Positions 10,385-20,123 of a stretch of DNA of 64,000 nucleotides are shown in pieces. Both the position numbers and the translations under genes were made by a program. The stretch comes from Leptodontidium sp. MPI-SDFR-AT-0119. Lineage: Eukaryota; Ascomycota; Leotiomycetes; Helotiales; Leptodontidiaceae. The number at the start of each line of letters is the position of its first letter. Position 1 is the stretch's first letter. The stretch covers positions 1,364,001 to 1,428,000 of the forward strand of contig JAHLEZ010000008.1 of NCBI GenBank assembly GCA_020726505.1, written 5' to 3'. Below the pieces are notes generated by a model that was not told where the DNA came from, did not search any database, and saw only the letters and a list, made by a program, of their open reading frames with translations.

Positions 10385-11490
10385 GTGACCGCTTTGGGAA
10401 GGAACGACTTCGTTCCTTCCTCGTACGTCTCTCGCCAGCTGGCTGCTAGCCTTTTCCACGCACAAAAGAGATTTTCTGAATTCCCTCTTCTCTTCTTCTT
10501 CTCTTCTTCTTCAACCAACAGCAACAACAGCAGCAGCAACAGTAAGTCCCCTTTCTCTTCTTCGTACAGCTCTCCTCCTCCTCAGATATTCTCTGTACGA
10601 CCTGAGATAGCCTCGTACGAATCGGCGCCTCTCTTTTCCGCCTTGCCTGCAAGGTAATCTGATTCGTTGTCGCTGTGTACTAACGAAAGGTCTTCCGTAG
10701 GCCACAACACCACCACCACCACCACCACAACCAGGTGAGTACTCTCCCTCGTACGAAGTCTACCCCCTCGAGACTAGCTTCGCACAGCTGCTGCAACCTT
10801 AGTGAGGTGGTACTAACGCCTGCGTAGCCACACCACACCACACCACACCACACAATGTTAGTCTTTTTCTCTTCATACGAGCTGGCCCTTATCCCCAGGA
10901 TATAGCTTCTCGTACGAACCTCCGGTCCTTTTGTCTAAGAACTAACATCGTATAGGGCCCTTGTTCTCTTCAACGCCGTCAATGCCGCGCTGGCTGCTGC
11001 CAACGCCAACGCCCATCCCATGCTCATTATCGGCGGGCAGCAGCTGGGCCCGTTGTGTCATAATGCGTTGCAACAAACAGTCTTGGCCATGCCAGGACGT
11101 GATGTCGCCTTCGTACAAGGGCGCATCACACCCCAGCAGCTTATGACACATCGGCCTTCGTACGTCAATGCCCTCTTGATTCAATCGAGAGGTGTTGTCC
11201 GAGCTGTTCCTTGTGCTGAATGTTCCCGGCGTGGCTTAACGCCTTTCCCTGACTGTGCTTCGGTTCAAGGTCATTTCGGGGATAGCTGTGGTAACTGCAA
11301 GTGGCGAGATCATGCCGCTCGTTATAATCCCCCTCCTGAGGACTCATCGTCCGAAGACGGAGGTTCAGGAAACGAGAGTGACGAAGTTCAAGTGGTTGCT
11401 GTGCGGAGGGCACCACAGGGACTCATTGCTGGACCTGTACGAAGGGGCTTGATAGAAGATGGGTCCAGAGATGCTCCGATTGTCTTGTAA
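10385..11490 (+). CDS. Antisense spliced gene of Copia-II: Cys-rich, DUF3716-like protein (about 178 aa)
   Basis: Opposite in strand to the polyprotein. Three introns have textbook fungal signals: 10654-10700 (branch TACTAACG), 10735-10827 (GTGAGT, TACTAACG, TAG) and 10857-10955 (GTTAGT, ACTAAC, TAG). Exons before the last intron are CA-rich and lack an in-frame ATG. The likely start is an ATG split by the third intron (AT at 10855-10856, G at 10956) in a CACAATGGCC context. The frame from 10956 is open to the stop at 11490, giving about 178 aa: an Ala/Asn-rich N-terminus, then a Cys cluster (C-x2-C near residue 89, further Cys, and SCGNCKW) and an acidic Ser/Glu tail. Cys spacing resembles fungal DUF3716-type domains (family recalled, not searched). 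The exact 5' end of the transcript is unknown, and a longer product would need an unseen upstream ATG. The function is unknown; binding nucleic acid is a guess. Confidence 0.72.
10654..10700 (+). other. Intron 1 of the antisense gene (47 bp)
   Basis: Donor GTAATC, branch TACTAACG near 10678, acceptor CCGTAG. It lies in the 5' untranslated part under the favoured model. Confidence 0.7.
10735..10827 (+). other. Intron 2 of the antisense gene (93 bp)
   Basis: Donor GTGAGT, branch TACTAACG near 10811, acceptor GCGTAG. One CGTACG palindrome sits inside the intron near 10750. Confidence 0.78.
10857..10955 (+). other. Intron 3 of the antisense gene (99 bp), splitting the start codon
   Basis: Donor GTTAGT, branch ACTAAC near 10941, acceptor GTATAG. 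Joining the exons gives CACACAATGGCC, a strong fungal start context, so the ATG exists only in spliced antisense RNA. Confidence 0.72.
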
Positions 11491-11860
11491 CTTCGTACGT
11501 ATCTTTTGTGTTCCCTTTTGTTTGCAAGCACAATTCCTTCTCACAGCCAAGCTTCTGGGCATCGTACGGAGGCTCCCTTCAAGTGAATGGACTCAAGCTC
11601 ATCTTCAACCTTTGCGCGGTGCTTGGGATAAGTACTTCGTACAGGAGCCTGTACGAAGGAAACCAATGGAGATTTCCCTTAATCGATTCGTTGTTGGATT
11701 ATCGTTGGACAGTTGGTCGTTAGGTAGTCGATCGTCGTATTAGATATTATTTGTTTGGTCGAGAAATGCATAACCATCGTTTCGTACGGTATTCAAATGA
11801 GTGACTGAAATGAAATGAAAAACACGCATTTGACAAATGAAATCATCGTATCGTACGATG
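11491..11860. other. Copia-II spacer between the convergent gene ends
   Basis: The antisense gene ends at 11490 (plus) and the polyprotein at 11861 (minus), so their 3' ends face each other. The spacer holds several CGTACG or one-base variants. Short open frames here are not convincing. It presumably carries both polyadenylation regions. Confidence 0.5.
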
Positions 11861-14800
11861 TTATTCCTCCCCTGGCTCTACTTTCTTTTCCCTCTTAACC
11901 CATCCTTCTACTCGTACTACAATCTGATTATTATCAATCAGCTTTTCCAAGCTTTTGTTCGGGTTTGACTTCGTCATCGCATCCGCCGGGTTGTCTTGAC
12001 CATTGATCCATCGGATTTCTGCAAGTTCTCGTCGTTCGTACGATTGACGCAAAGCCATGATATCGATCATTAGCCGCTTCTCTTTCGTAGTGCCAAGCTT
12101 CACGAGGCATTCGTACAGCGAGAACGAGTCTGTACAAACAACGATTGGGATCGCTGGTATCTCAAGCCGCGACGTGATAATATCGATCGTACTCTTCACC
12201 GCGATTGCCATATCAACCCCGTTAACCATACCGTAAATCTCGGAAGCTAAGACACTTCGTGTTACTCGTTTGCTCTTCGTACTACTCCAATGAAATAGAT
12301 TTCCAGAAAGAAGAAACGAGTCTTGATCGTTCGAATCGGGGTCGTCGTCCTCCGTGCCGAGAATCATTACGTATCCAAGCTGGGAACTTAAGTCCTTGTT
12401 ATTCGCAAAGGATCCGTCGACAAAAACAAATAACTTCGTACGATGTAAGTCCAAAGGAATATAGTTTAATCCTCGTCCGATGTTTTGAATCTGCCACTGA
12501 ATGCGCTTATTCAAGTTCTTTACGTCGGTATCCTCTGGTTCTTGGAATTGAGCCGCAACTGATAGGTCGTACGAAGCTTCAGGTTGGCATAAAGTTGCGA
12601 TATATGCCCCTCGAGCCCGTTGTTCCCGATACTGGTTCGTACGGTCCGGTGCTCTTAAGTCAACTTCAGCTAACTTCTCGCCTTGCCCTTTCTGAAGGAT
12701 TTGGACGAAGTCCTTTCGATCATGCACGATACATCCGTTGAACGCGAGGGGTGATTCGTACGATAAACGATCCTTCGGTTTTGCAGAGAAACCGGCAATC
12801 CCGAGTTCTTTCTCCTCCTTCTCTTGGAACTCGTTAGTAGCCAAGATCAGGGTATCGTCCGTTTGCATTCCAACTACTCCAAACGGCATTCCTGGTTGAG
12901 TAATCAGAAGGCATGGATCGTACGAAGACGTTTCCATATGCAACTTGACCTTATGATGTGTGTCGTACGTCCCCCACCAGTGTGTTCCTGATTCCGGGAT
13001 ACCGTATAATGGCTTTCGTACGAGCATGATTGTATCCGGCGAGTAGTTGCTGGCAATTTGCTTTGGCAGTCTCGCATAGATCGTACGATTCAGAAAAGTT
13101 GTCGACTGGACATACGCCTGAGTAATATCCCGAATAAAGATCGATAACCCTTTTCGTACGAGTGACGGATAGAGTGCCAGAATTAGTCGCTGACTGATCC
13201 GTTGAATCGTCGGAGACTGAGTGAGGATCTGTTCCTTTCCCGCGTCATTATACGCTTGGATCACGAGTCTGGATTTCTCGTACGGAGCTTCAGTTGTCTT
13301 CCCTTTGATTTCATTAACAAGCCGGGAATTAAAGATCCGTCCGCGATGTTGCCTTGGGTCGTATCGTACGAACTCAAATACGCCTCGAGCAATCAAGCTA
13401 TCAATCTCCTTTTGTTGAGATTCTTCAAATGGAAGACCAGGGCTGGTGATCTTCCCTGCTGCTCGCATCGTACGAGATAGGTCTAAGTCGGATTGTTCTT
13501 TCCGAGTCAGGAAAACTTCTGGTGATCGTACAAGTCCCTTCTCGAGTTCCTGCTTTGTCTTAAACGGAATCAAGACAACTGGCCGTACTGAAGGAGACAC
13601 CTGGTCTGATCGTACACGGTCCTCCGGGGCCTCGGCGATTTCTTCCGTGTAAAACGGCTTAACCACCGTCGTACGAAAGGAAGTCGGTCCTGAAGGCAAT
13701 TGAACAACACACTCTTTCCCCGTGACCGATAATAACGAAAACGGGCCTGTCCATCCCTTTTTCTCCCGCCATACTTTCACTGAAGATTGTAATGGAAGTC
13801 GTACGGTCTCGGTAATATCAGGGCCGTTCCTTATACTCTGAGCATCTTTGATCTTTCGTACGGCTTGAATCTTTCGCAATTCCGTCATTGCTATCCGAAC
13901 TGCCCTTGCTCTAGTAAGCATATCCGCAGATGGTGGGTCTTCGTACGAAAGTCTAGGATATGCTCCGAAAACTAGAAGTGTTGGAATCAGTCCGTTTGGA
14001 CCAGCCGTATCGTTCACGGCTTTCACGGCCATTTGAAGGACTACTTCTTTTGCCAGGTTTTCGCTTCTCGTCTCGTCCCAGATGATCTCGTACGATCGGC
14101 GTAAAGGGGCGTGATACCGCTCAACCTTCCCGACACTCTGATGTGCCTCGACTGGGACTTCCTTTACATCGACGTTCATCGTACGAGCATTTGCTCTGAA
14201 TTCTGATGATGCGAAGTTCGTCCCGGCATCGTGTACGAAGTAATCCGGGGGTCCAAGGTAAGTATCGATCCAACACGTACGAAGCGTAATCCACGTTGTC
14301 TTCGCTGAATTATCCTTTAGGAATCGAGCGGCATTAAAGCCGGTTGCCTCGTCAACTGCTTGAAGGACTGCTGCTCCTGAAAGATATAAAATATCCACGA
14401 TTACAGAGAAATTGAATTCGATATCGTCTTTTAAAGAGAATCTGAATCGACCTGGGTTCTTCGTATGAAGCTGACACTGTTCGCAGAACTTTGAGATCTT
14501 CTCAATCGTACGAAGGTTTGTTTCCTCGTGTCCTGCTCGCTGAAGAACGCGGTACAGTTTCTCAACTGAAGGATGTCCAAAGCGTCGATGGAGTTGCCTA
14601 AGCTCTGTTTCCGTGAAGTGCTGGTACATGAACGTGTCTTTCATCGTATGAATCATCATCCATGGATGTCCCCATTTTCGTACGATCGGAATTCTCTTAT
14701 CCCCTTGAATCATAATATTCTGAAGGTTGTCTAATCGTACACCGAGGGAGTCCATATCTTGAATACATAACAGGAACGGGGTATTTGTCGGAACAATCCA

Positions 14801-17035
14801 GAACCTCACTTGCCCGATGGGTGTTCGTACGAGTATCGATCCCTCTGATTCTGCTACTCCTTTGCCAAATCGAATCGTATGCGTTTGGCTGCTCGTACGA
14901 TCAACTTCTAGCGACGGGTCAAGCTTCAGAAGTGCTTGGACTTGTTGCTTTCCTGCGGTAGAGATTCCGGCAGCACCGCTGTCTGGCATAATCCCTTGGA
15001 AGACTTCGGACGAATATCTGTCTCCAATGACGAATACCTCGCCTTCGTACGAATGCTTCGTCGGGTCTCGTTGCAAAAAGGCGTGTTTTGTCGATTCGTC
15101 GTTTAGAACTTGGATCATTTGTCGTCCGTCGACTTCCCCGTACTCCGTAAAGAATCCTTCTGGCTCATCTTCGTCCTTCCATTCCTCTGTATCCTCTGGC
15201 ACTTCTTTTATTGTCGTACAATCAAATTCCCTTGGGAAATCTTCGTACGAGCTTAAGAAAGCCTGAGTTGCTTCCTCGGATCCATTGAACTCGGTCATTA
15301 GGTGATTCTTGACCTTCGCCCACGCGGCTTTCTGCTCTGCCTCCGGATGATCTGTTGACCAGCAACCTTCCTTCTTACAAACAATACATTTCCTATTCGT
15401 ACGATCATTAGAAGGGTTCCTTGGACGAAAAGTCCTCTTCTGGAACTGGTTTGGTGCTGTGCGATCCGGAAATCGTCGTGCCTTCCCGTAGAATTGTCTC
15501 TCTACTAAGTTGTGATCATGATCGTACGAACGATTCTGTAGGTAAGTGCCAACCTCCCTCGTTCGTACGGCTGTAGCAATTGCAGACCGTAAGTCTGCGC
15601 ATAGCCCTTCAAATGTCTGTGCAGGCTTATATAGTGCTAGACTACACTCTTCTACTCCACGACATGCGTTTAGCACTTGATCGCGAAGATTATGCTCTGT
15701 CTGGTATTCCCTTGATAGGCCGCGTTGCGCCGTACGAAGAGAATCAAACATAATTTCCAAGCATTCTAACCGAGACTTCTCTGGGTTCTTTGCAATCGTA
15801 GAGATTAATGTAGTCTCTCTCCACTCAGACAAGTACTTTTGCTGATTCTCCTCAGTCTCAAAGTGATTCCGGGTCATACGAATCATTGTAGGGAAATCGT
15901 ACGAACGTCCTGCAATCTTGTCGTAATAGAAATCCGCTGCTCGTCCTTTTAGCATAATCGAGAATGCTAGGTGGTACTGGTCACTTGAGATTCCGATCTT
16001 CGTACAACAGTCGAAGAAGACCTGGAGACGAATATCTAGGATATCGTACTGCTCTCCGCCGTACTTCCGGCTCTCATTGCTATAAACCTTCATTAGGTCC
16101 GTTAACAACCGTGAGTTCGGGATGATTGTCCGAGACTCATACGATACGGTCGGTTCCGGCGGAGGAGCTCTCGGGGTCGGTGGATCATCTTCGTACGAAT
16201 GTTGTCTCAGTGGTCGTTCGACGGTTTCGTAGGCTTGGTCCCGACTTGGAAGGTTGTTGTCTAAGGCCGGATGTGGCGTAGGACTGAAACGTTCGTACGC
16301 TGGGTAGCGTTGTTTGGCTGTTTGACCTCTGTCTGGTGATAAAGACTTTGCCAGATTTGCGTACGAAGTCCGGTCAGAACTAACCGTGTTCTCGTTCAAA
16401 ACGACATGGGGCGGAGGACTCAGATATTGTCCAGACGTTTGAGGCTGTCGCTGAGTTGTTTGAATTGGCTCTGAGAGTGGGTCCTCTGCCTCTTGAGTTC
16501 GTACGATTGGAGAATCTCTGGAATTGTCCGAAATAGCGTGTCTCGCTGGTGGTTCGCTTTGTACAGTTGAAGTCGGAGTACCTTGCCGGTTTCTGTCTTG
16601 CCCTTGGGATTTCCATTGGGCATAAGTCCTTCGATTTTGATCTGTCCACTCATGTGGTTCTTCCTCTTCCAAAACATCTGCCAACGTTTGAGCGTACGAG
16701 ATAGACCCCCTTTGCTCTCGTACCCATACTCCGTGATCAAGGAGGTATGTACGAAGATCCTTAACAGCTTCCCGGGATCCGATAGCAAAAGTATCTTCCG
16801 TCCATCCTTCGAAGCCTTCCTTGAATTCTTCCCAAAGTCCGTAGTCCCAAAACTCTTTTTGGCGGTATCGTACGAGGGCCAAGGTAATGTGGTTATTGAC
16901 TCGCTTAAGCGTTTGATGCTCGTCGTTCGCAAGGTCAAAGGGTTCCCCCCATGCTTCCGTATCCAATGGGTAGGTGACCTCTGGTGGTGGAATCATCGTG
17001 TCCTTCTTCGTACGAAGGTTAATGAAAATTGTCAA
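11861..17035 (-). CDS. Copia-II Gag-Pol polyprotein (1,724 aa, intact)
   Basis: This is a single frame with no stop. Residues 1-300 are Pro/Ser-rich; about 310-500 is the gag core. The zinc knuckle at 550-563 has order C-x2-C-x4-C-x4-H, not the usual CCHC. The protease has PDSGA with Asp685. Integrase: His816, His821, Cys851 and Cys854 form the zinc finger; Asp881, Asp936 and Glu972 form the catalytic triad with DD-35-E spacing. RT spans about 1190-1440: Asp1303 in IRDITQAY, and the catalytic pair in QTDD (1393-1394) where most Copia elements have YVDD. RNase H: Asp1540, Glu1599 and Asp1636. Domain order PR-IN-RT-RH is Copia. It would make particles, copy element RNA in the cytoplasm and insert the cDNA in the nucleus. 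The start ATG at 17035 leaves a 231-bp leader after the LTR. All residues needed for activity appear present. Confidence 0.95.
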   Translation of the reverse strand: MTIFINLRTKKDTMIPPPEVTYPLDTEAWGEPFDLANDEHQTLKRVNNHITLALVRYRQKEFWDYGLWEEFKEGFEGWTEDTFAIGSREAVKDLRTYLLDHGVWVREQRGSISYAQTLADVLEEEEPHEWTDQNRRTYAQWKSQGQDRNRQGTPTSTVQSEPPARHAISDNSRDSPIVRTQEAEDPLSEPIQTTQRQPQTSGQYLSPPPHVVLNENTVSSDRTSYANLAKSLSPDRGQTAKQRYPAYERFSPTPHPALDNNLPSRDQAYETVERPLRQHSYEDDPPTPRAPPPEPTVSYESRTIIPNSRLLTDLMKVYSNESRKYGGEQYDILDIRLQVFFDCCTKIGISSDQYHLAFSIMLKGRAADFYYDKIAGRSYDFPTMIRMTRNHFETEENQQKYLSEWRETTLISTIAKNPEKSRLECLEIMFDSLRTAQRGLSREYQTEHNLRDQVLNACRGVEECSLALYKPAQTFEGLCADLRSAIATAVRTREVGTYLQNRSYDHDHNLVERQFYGKARRFPDRTAPNQFQKRTFRPRNPSNDRTNRKCIVCKKEGCWSTDHPEAEQKAAWAKVKNHLMTEFNGSEEATQAFLSSYEDFPREFDCTTIKEVPEDTEEWKDEDEPEGFFTEYGEVDGRQMIQVLNDESTKHAFLQRDPTKHSYEGEVFVIGDRYSSEVFQGIMPDSGAAGISTAGKQQVQALLKLDPSLEVDRTSSQTHTIRFGKGVAESEGSILVRTPIGQVRFWIVPTNTPFLLCIQDMDSLGVRLDNLQNIMIQGDKRIPIVRKWGHPWMMIHTMKDTFMYQHFTETELRQLHRRFGHPSVEKLYRVLQRAGHEETNLRTIEKISKFCEQCQLHTKNPGRFRFSLKDDIEFNFSVIVDILYLSGAAVLQAVDEATGFNAARFLKDNSAKTTWITLRTCWIDTYLGPPDYFVHDAGTNFASSEFRANARTMNVDVKEVPVEAHQSVGKVERYHAPLRRSYEIIWDETRSENLAKEVVLQMAVKAVNDTAGPNGLIPTLLVFGAYPRLSYEDPPSADMLTRARAVRIAMTELRKIQAVRKIKDAQSIRNGPDITETVRLPLQSSVKVWREKKGWTGPFSLLSVTGKECVVQLPSGPTSFRTTVVKPFYTEEIAEAPEDRVRSDQVSPSVRPVVLIPFKTKQELEKGLVRSPEVFLTRKEQSDLDLSRTMRAAGKITSPGLPFEESQQKEIDSLIARGVFEFVRYDPRQHRGRIFNSRLVNEIKGKTTEAPYEKSRLVIQAYNDAGKEQILTQSPTIQRISQRLILALYPSLVRKGLSIFIRDITQAYVQSTTFLNRTIYARLPKQIASNYSPDTIMLVRKPLYGIPESGTHWWGTYDTHHKVKLHMETSSYDPCLLITQPGMPFGVVGMQTDDTLILATNEFQEKEEKELGIAGFSAKPKDRLSYESPLAFNGCIVHDRKDFVQILQKGQGEKLAEVDLRAPDRTNQYREQRARGAYIATLCQPEASYDLSVAAQFQEPEDTDVKNLNKRIQWQIQNIGRGLNYIPLDLHRTKLFVFVDGSFANNKDLSSQLGYVMILGTEDDDPDSNDQDSFLLSGNLFHWSSTKSKRVTRSVLASEIYGMVNGVDMAIAVKSTIDIITSRLEIPAIPIVVCTDSFSLYECLVKLGTTKEKRLMIDIMALRQSYERRELAEIRWINGQDNPADAMTKSNPNKSLEKLIDNNQIVVRVEGWVKREKKVEPGEE

Positions 17036-17073
17036 GTCGTGTTTGCGTTCCGTGAATCCTCAGATCGTACGAA

Positions 17074-17213
17074 TCGTCTTCTTCTGCTAGTCGCCGACGC
17101 AGGGTCCGATCAGTTTGCCTCTCCGGTCTGTCTTTTCCGATTGTCGTCTTCTTCTGCTAGTCGCCGACGCAGGGTCTGATCAGTTTGCCTCTCCGGTCTG
17201 TCTTTCCGATTGT
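17074..17213. repeat. 70-bp tandem duplication in the Copia-II leader
   Basis: Two copies (starting near 17074 and 17144) differ by a CCGATC/CTGATC change and one T. They lie in the 5' leader between the LTR and the polyprotein ATG, where packaging or translation signals would be expected (position only). Confidence 0.8.
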
Positions 17214-17245
17214 CGTCGTACAAAAGTATTGCCTAACTGTTCTGT

Positions 17246-17266
17246 GGTTATTTAACCACTGATCAG
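17246..17266 (-). promoter_or_regulatory. Candidate primer-binding region of Copia-II
   Basis: On the minus strand the bases right after the 5' LTR read CTGATCAGTGG and then a hairpin GTGGTTA-AA-TAACCAC. Copia-IV has CTAATTAGTGG at the same place, which equals the Copia-II sequence after two RIP-type changes. The conservation next to the LTR fits a primer-binding site, but I could not match it to a tRNA. Confidence 0.4.
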
Positions 17267-17541
17267 TGTTGGTATCTAACCAAGGTCCGATACCTGATAT
17301 CAGGGTGACAAAGAATATAACAAGTGAAGTTTGATCAAGTATATTCCGTGTGTCCCTTTCGTACGAAAGGGAAAGCTACCTTAAATACATCAAGTACTAA
17401 ACCCCGTAGCTCGTATAAGCATTACTCGTACGAAACCAGGAGGCAAGGTATGAAACCAAGCTTCATCTCGGCCAGGAGAGACGACTATCTTTGGAAGCTG
17501 TCAGAGTAAGAGAATGCCCCTCAGCTAAGGCTATCCCAACA
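17267..17541 (-). repeat. 5' LTR of Copia-II (275 bp, right end)
   Basis: Identical by eye to 9955-10229 and followed by target duplication ATAAG (17542-17546). On the minus strand it would drive the genomic RNA. Confidence 0.95.
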
Positions 17542-20123
17542 ATAAGGGCAATTATTACCTCGGAATCCAAGCTGTCCTTAATATTAGACAAGAGAGCTTA
17601 GACTTAAACGATTTACTTTTCGGAATAGTCTTATTACTGTAAGATAATAGACTCGCTAGCGTTAATAGGCTTATTAACGAATTCGATACAATTAATCGCA
17701 GAAGTTACTCCCTTTTCTCTTATAAGCGCCGCTTCTAACTGCGATATTAGTAACTCTTTAATCGCCTATACTTTACGTTTAAGATTAGGAGAGTATTAGT
17801 TATTTAATATACGAGAGAAAATATACTCTTATCTAAGTCTCTTATTAATAAGAAACTATATAAGGTACGACTTTTTCTCTTCTTTTTAAGGTCCTATATA
17901 AATGTAGCTATTATCTTCTACTTTATAAATTACCCTAAGACTTATAAACTTCTTATAATTAAAACATTAATTTATAAACTTATGTCGTGTTTAAGGTCTT
18001 ATTTTAGGCTCTTAACGATTTATATATTACTAGTACTTATAATTATCTCTTGCCTTCTTGTTATAAGTAATAGAGTTAAGATAACTAGTCTTATAGCTAA
18101 CGCTAATTACCTCTTAAGCCTCTTTAGTAAATCGTAAGATATTTATTTTAGCCGTATATTTAGCGTTCGTGGCTCTCTTAACTATTATTATAAGAATCTT
18201 TATGTGCCCTAGACTATTATAAACGTTCTTTAGGTCTCTATTTATAGTACTCTCGGGGTCCCTAGTGATTTTTTATAAAGTTAAAAGAAAGGCAAGATCT
18301 AAGTTAACTGTAGCTTCTTTATCTTGTCTCTTAAAGGCCTTATAAATCTCTTTACTTAAGGTATTATCTTTATAGCTTAAGAAGTTCAAGTACTATAATA
18401 ATAGTGCTCGGGTCGACTAGTTATAAGTAGTTATAAATATAGGCTAAATCCTCTCCTCTTAATAATTAGACGTCTTAGTAAAGATATTAAGCCGACTTAC
18501 TTATATTTATTAGTAGTTTATAATGCCTTACTTCTCTATAATAATATATAAGTCCCGTTCTAAATTAAGCTGGGCCTTAATAATATTATAAATGTCGTTA
18601 AACGTATCTGTCTTAAGGTCTTTTAACGACTTTTTATTCTTAGAAGTAACTTGTATAATCTTATTCCGAAGGCTTTAAGAGAGTATAAGTATAAATCGAG
18701 TCGACGCTTGCTTCTTAATGAGATTGCCTTAGTCGACGTAGTTTAGGGCTACCTTTTTAAAGGCCTTAAGGAACTTCTGGCATTAGTCTAGAGAAGGTTA
18801 GCCGTTAATTTAAATATCTTTAAAATTTTACTTTAGTAAGTCTAAGTAAGTATTTGTATATAAATAATACTTACTATTGTCGGCTTAATAATCTTACTTC
18901 ACTTCCCTCTTAAGGCTAGTATATATTCCGGTTTTAAAGTTAAGGAGCTTCTAAATGTTTTACGCTTAAGAAGGGGTTATATAATTAACTACGTATTCCT
19001 TTTTCTCCCGGTCGTTAGTAATTATATAACTTACGAAGTATTTATTAAGGGTTTAGAAGTAAGTACTAACGTCGATATCGTTGAAAATGGGAGTATTTAA
19101 GGATCTAAGGATTAGTATTAGCTAATTAACGTAGACCTTAATATTCTTGAGATTATTTATAGTAATAGCCGGGGTCGAGTTAAGAGCGGCAAGTTTAATG
19201 ATATTAGTAGGAGAAGCTGAGTTACTTAGTCCGGTATTACTAGACCCTTTCCCTTTGCCTTTCCCTTTCCCCTTCTTATTATTTAGTAAGCTTTAGAAAG
19301 TGTTATTATTATAAGGAGTAAAACTCTTATTAGAGGTTCTTAAATTATAAGAAGCCTTAGGCCTAACGCTTATAATCGTCCTAAAGTTACTTTTAATAAT
19401 AAGTCCTAGGATATTAATAAAGGGAACCCCCTTCTAATTATTAGTGTTATTTAGTTTATTGTAACTAGATATTATTAGTAAGTTAAATATAATTTAAGGT
19501 TTTTAAAAGAATATATGTAGTCGTTTAATCGAAAGTAATAAAAGTAATAAAAGATTTAGTATATATAAGTGTTATATTATTATATAAAGAAAGTAAAGAA
19601 ACGTCCCCCTAAAAACAAGAATTTAGGGCCTCGCCTCTTTAAGTAAAGGGCTAAACGATAGGCTCTTTTAGCGAGGTCTTAGCCTGCGCCTTAGGCCCTA
19701 TACGCCGAAATTATAGAGGGTTTAAATTAATAAATAAGGGGTAAATAAAAATTAAATAACGTTAAAAAAATAATTAAGGCCTAATTCTAAACTAGCCTAA
19801 AACACACTTCCGCCGAATCTTTAAGTAAGACTTTAGCCTTTAACTAACGAACTAAAAAGTAAAGCCTATAATACTTAGCTAACTTCTTATATAGTAATTT
19901 TAGCACCTTATATTATTAGGCCTTAGCGATTTAATGTTATAGGGCCTCGTATTACTGTGGAAAGTATTGTGAGATAGTAGCGCATAAGTCTTCGGAATAG
20001 CGGGCATAGAGCCTCGAGCTAAGAGAAGAGATTTTCTAGTACTCTAAGTGTCCCCACGTATTGTAAAGGTTCACTTGCTTCCCTTGTGTCTTTCTACTCT
20101 CTTTATTATATACTTGTGCCTTT
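17542..20123 (-). pseudogene. Gypsy-III gag half and leader (decayed)
   Basis: The right-hand continuation of the Gypsy element opened by Copia-II. The minus strand near 18550-18800 reads as a gag-like helical stretch (NLIKKQASTRFILIL, then KDLKTDTFNDIYNIIKAQL) with stops. Near 19230-19290 a Lys/Gly-rich run is encoded by CCCTTT-type repeats, typical of a gag C-terminus or tail. From about 19500 to 20123 no frame is recognisable; it is probably leader and LTR by position. Everything is strongly AT-shifted. Confidence 0.55.

Larger units (their letters stand above)
9955..17541 (-). mobile_element. Copia-II: intact, recently inserted Copia LTR retrotransposon with antisense gene
   Basis: Length is 7,587 bp. 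The LTRs (9955-10229 and 17267-17541, 275 bp each) appear identical; ends are TGTTGG/CCAACA; target duplication ATAAG lies at 9950-9954 and 17542-17546. One uninterrupted minus-strand polyprotein (11861-17035) fills the body. A spliced plus-strand gene lies between it and the 3' LTR. Base composition is balanced, unlike the AT-rich surroundings, and no RIP stops are present. CGTACG occurs about 50 times by my hand count against about two expected by chance. Copia-IV is a decayed relative. Identical LTRs and a clean duplication point to recent transposition. Confidence 0.95.

Noticed and set aside
10385..10657. A 90-codon frame as the first coding exon of the antisense gene
   Set aside because: It has no ATG (it opens with GTG) and is low-complexity Ser/Asn/His. 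The split ATG at the exon 4/5 junction has a better context, so I treat these exons as untranslated. An unseen upstream exon is still possible.
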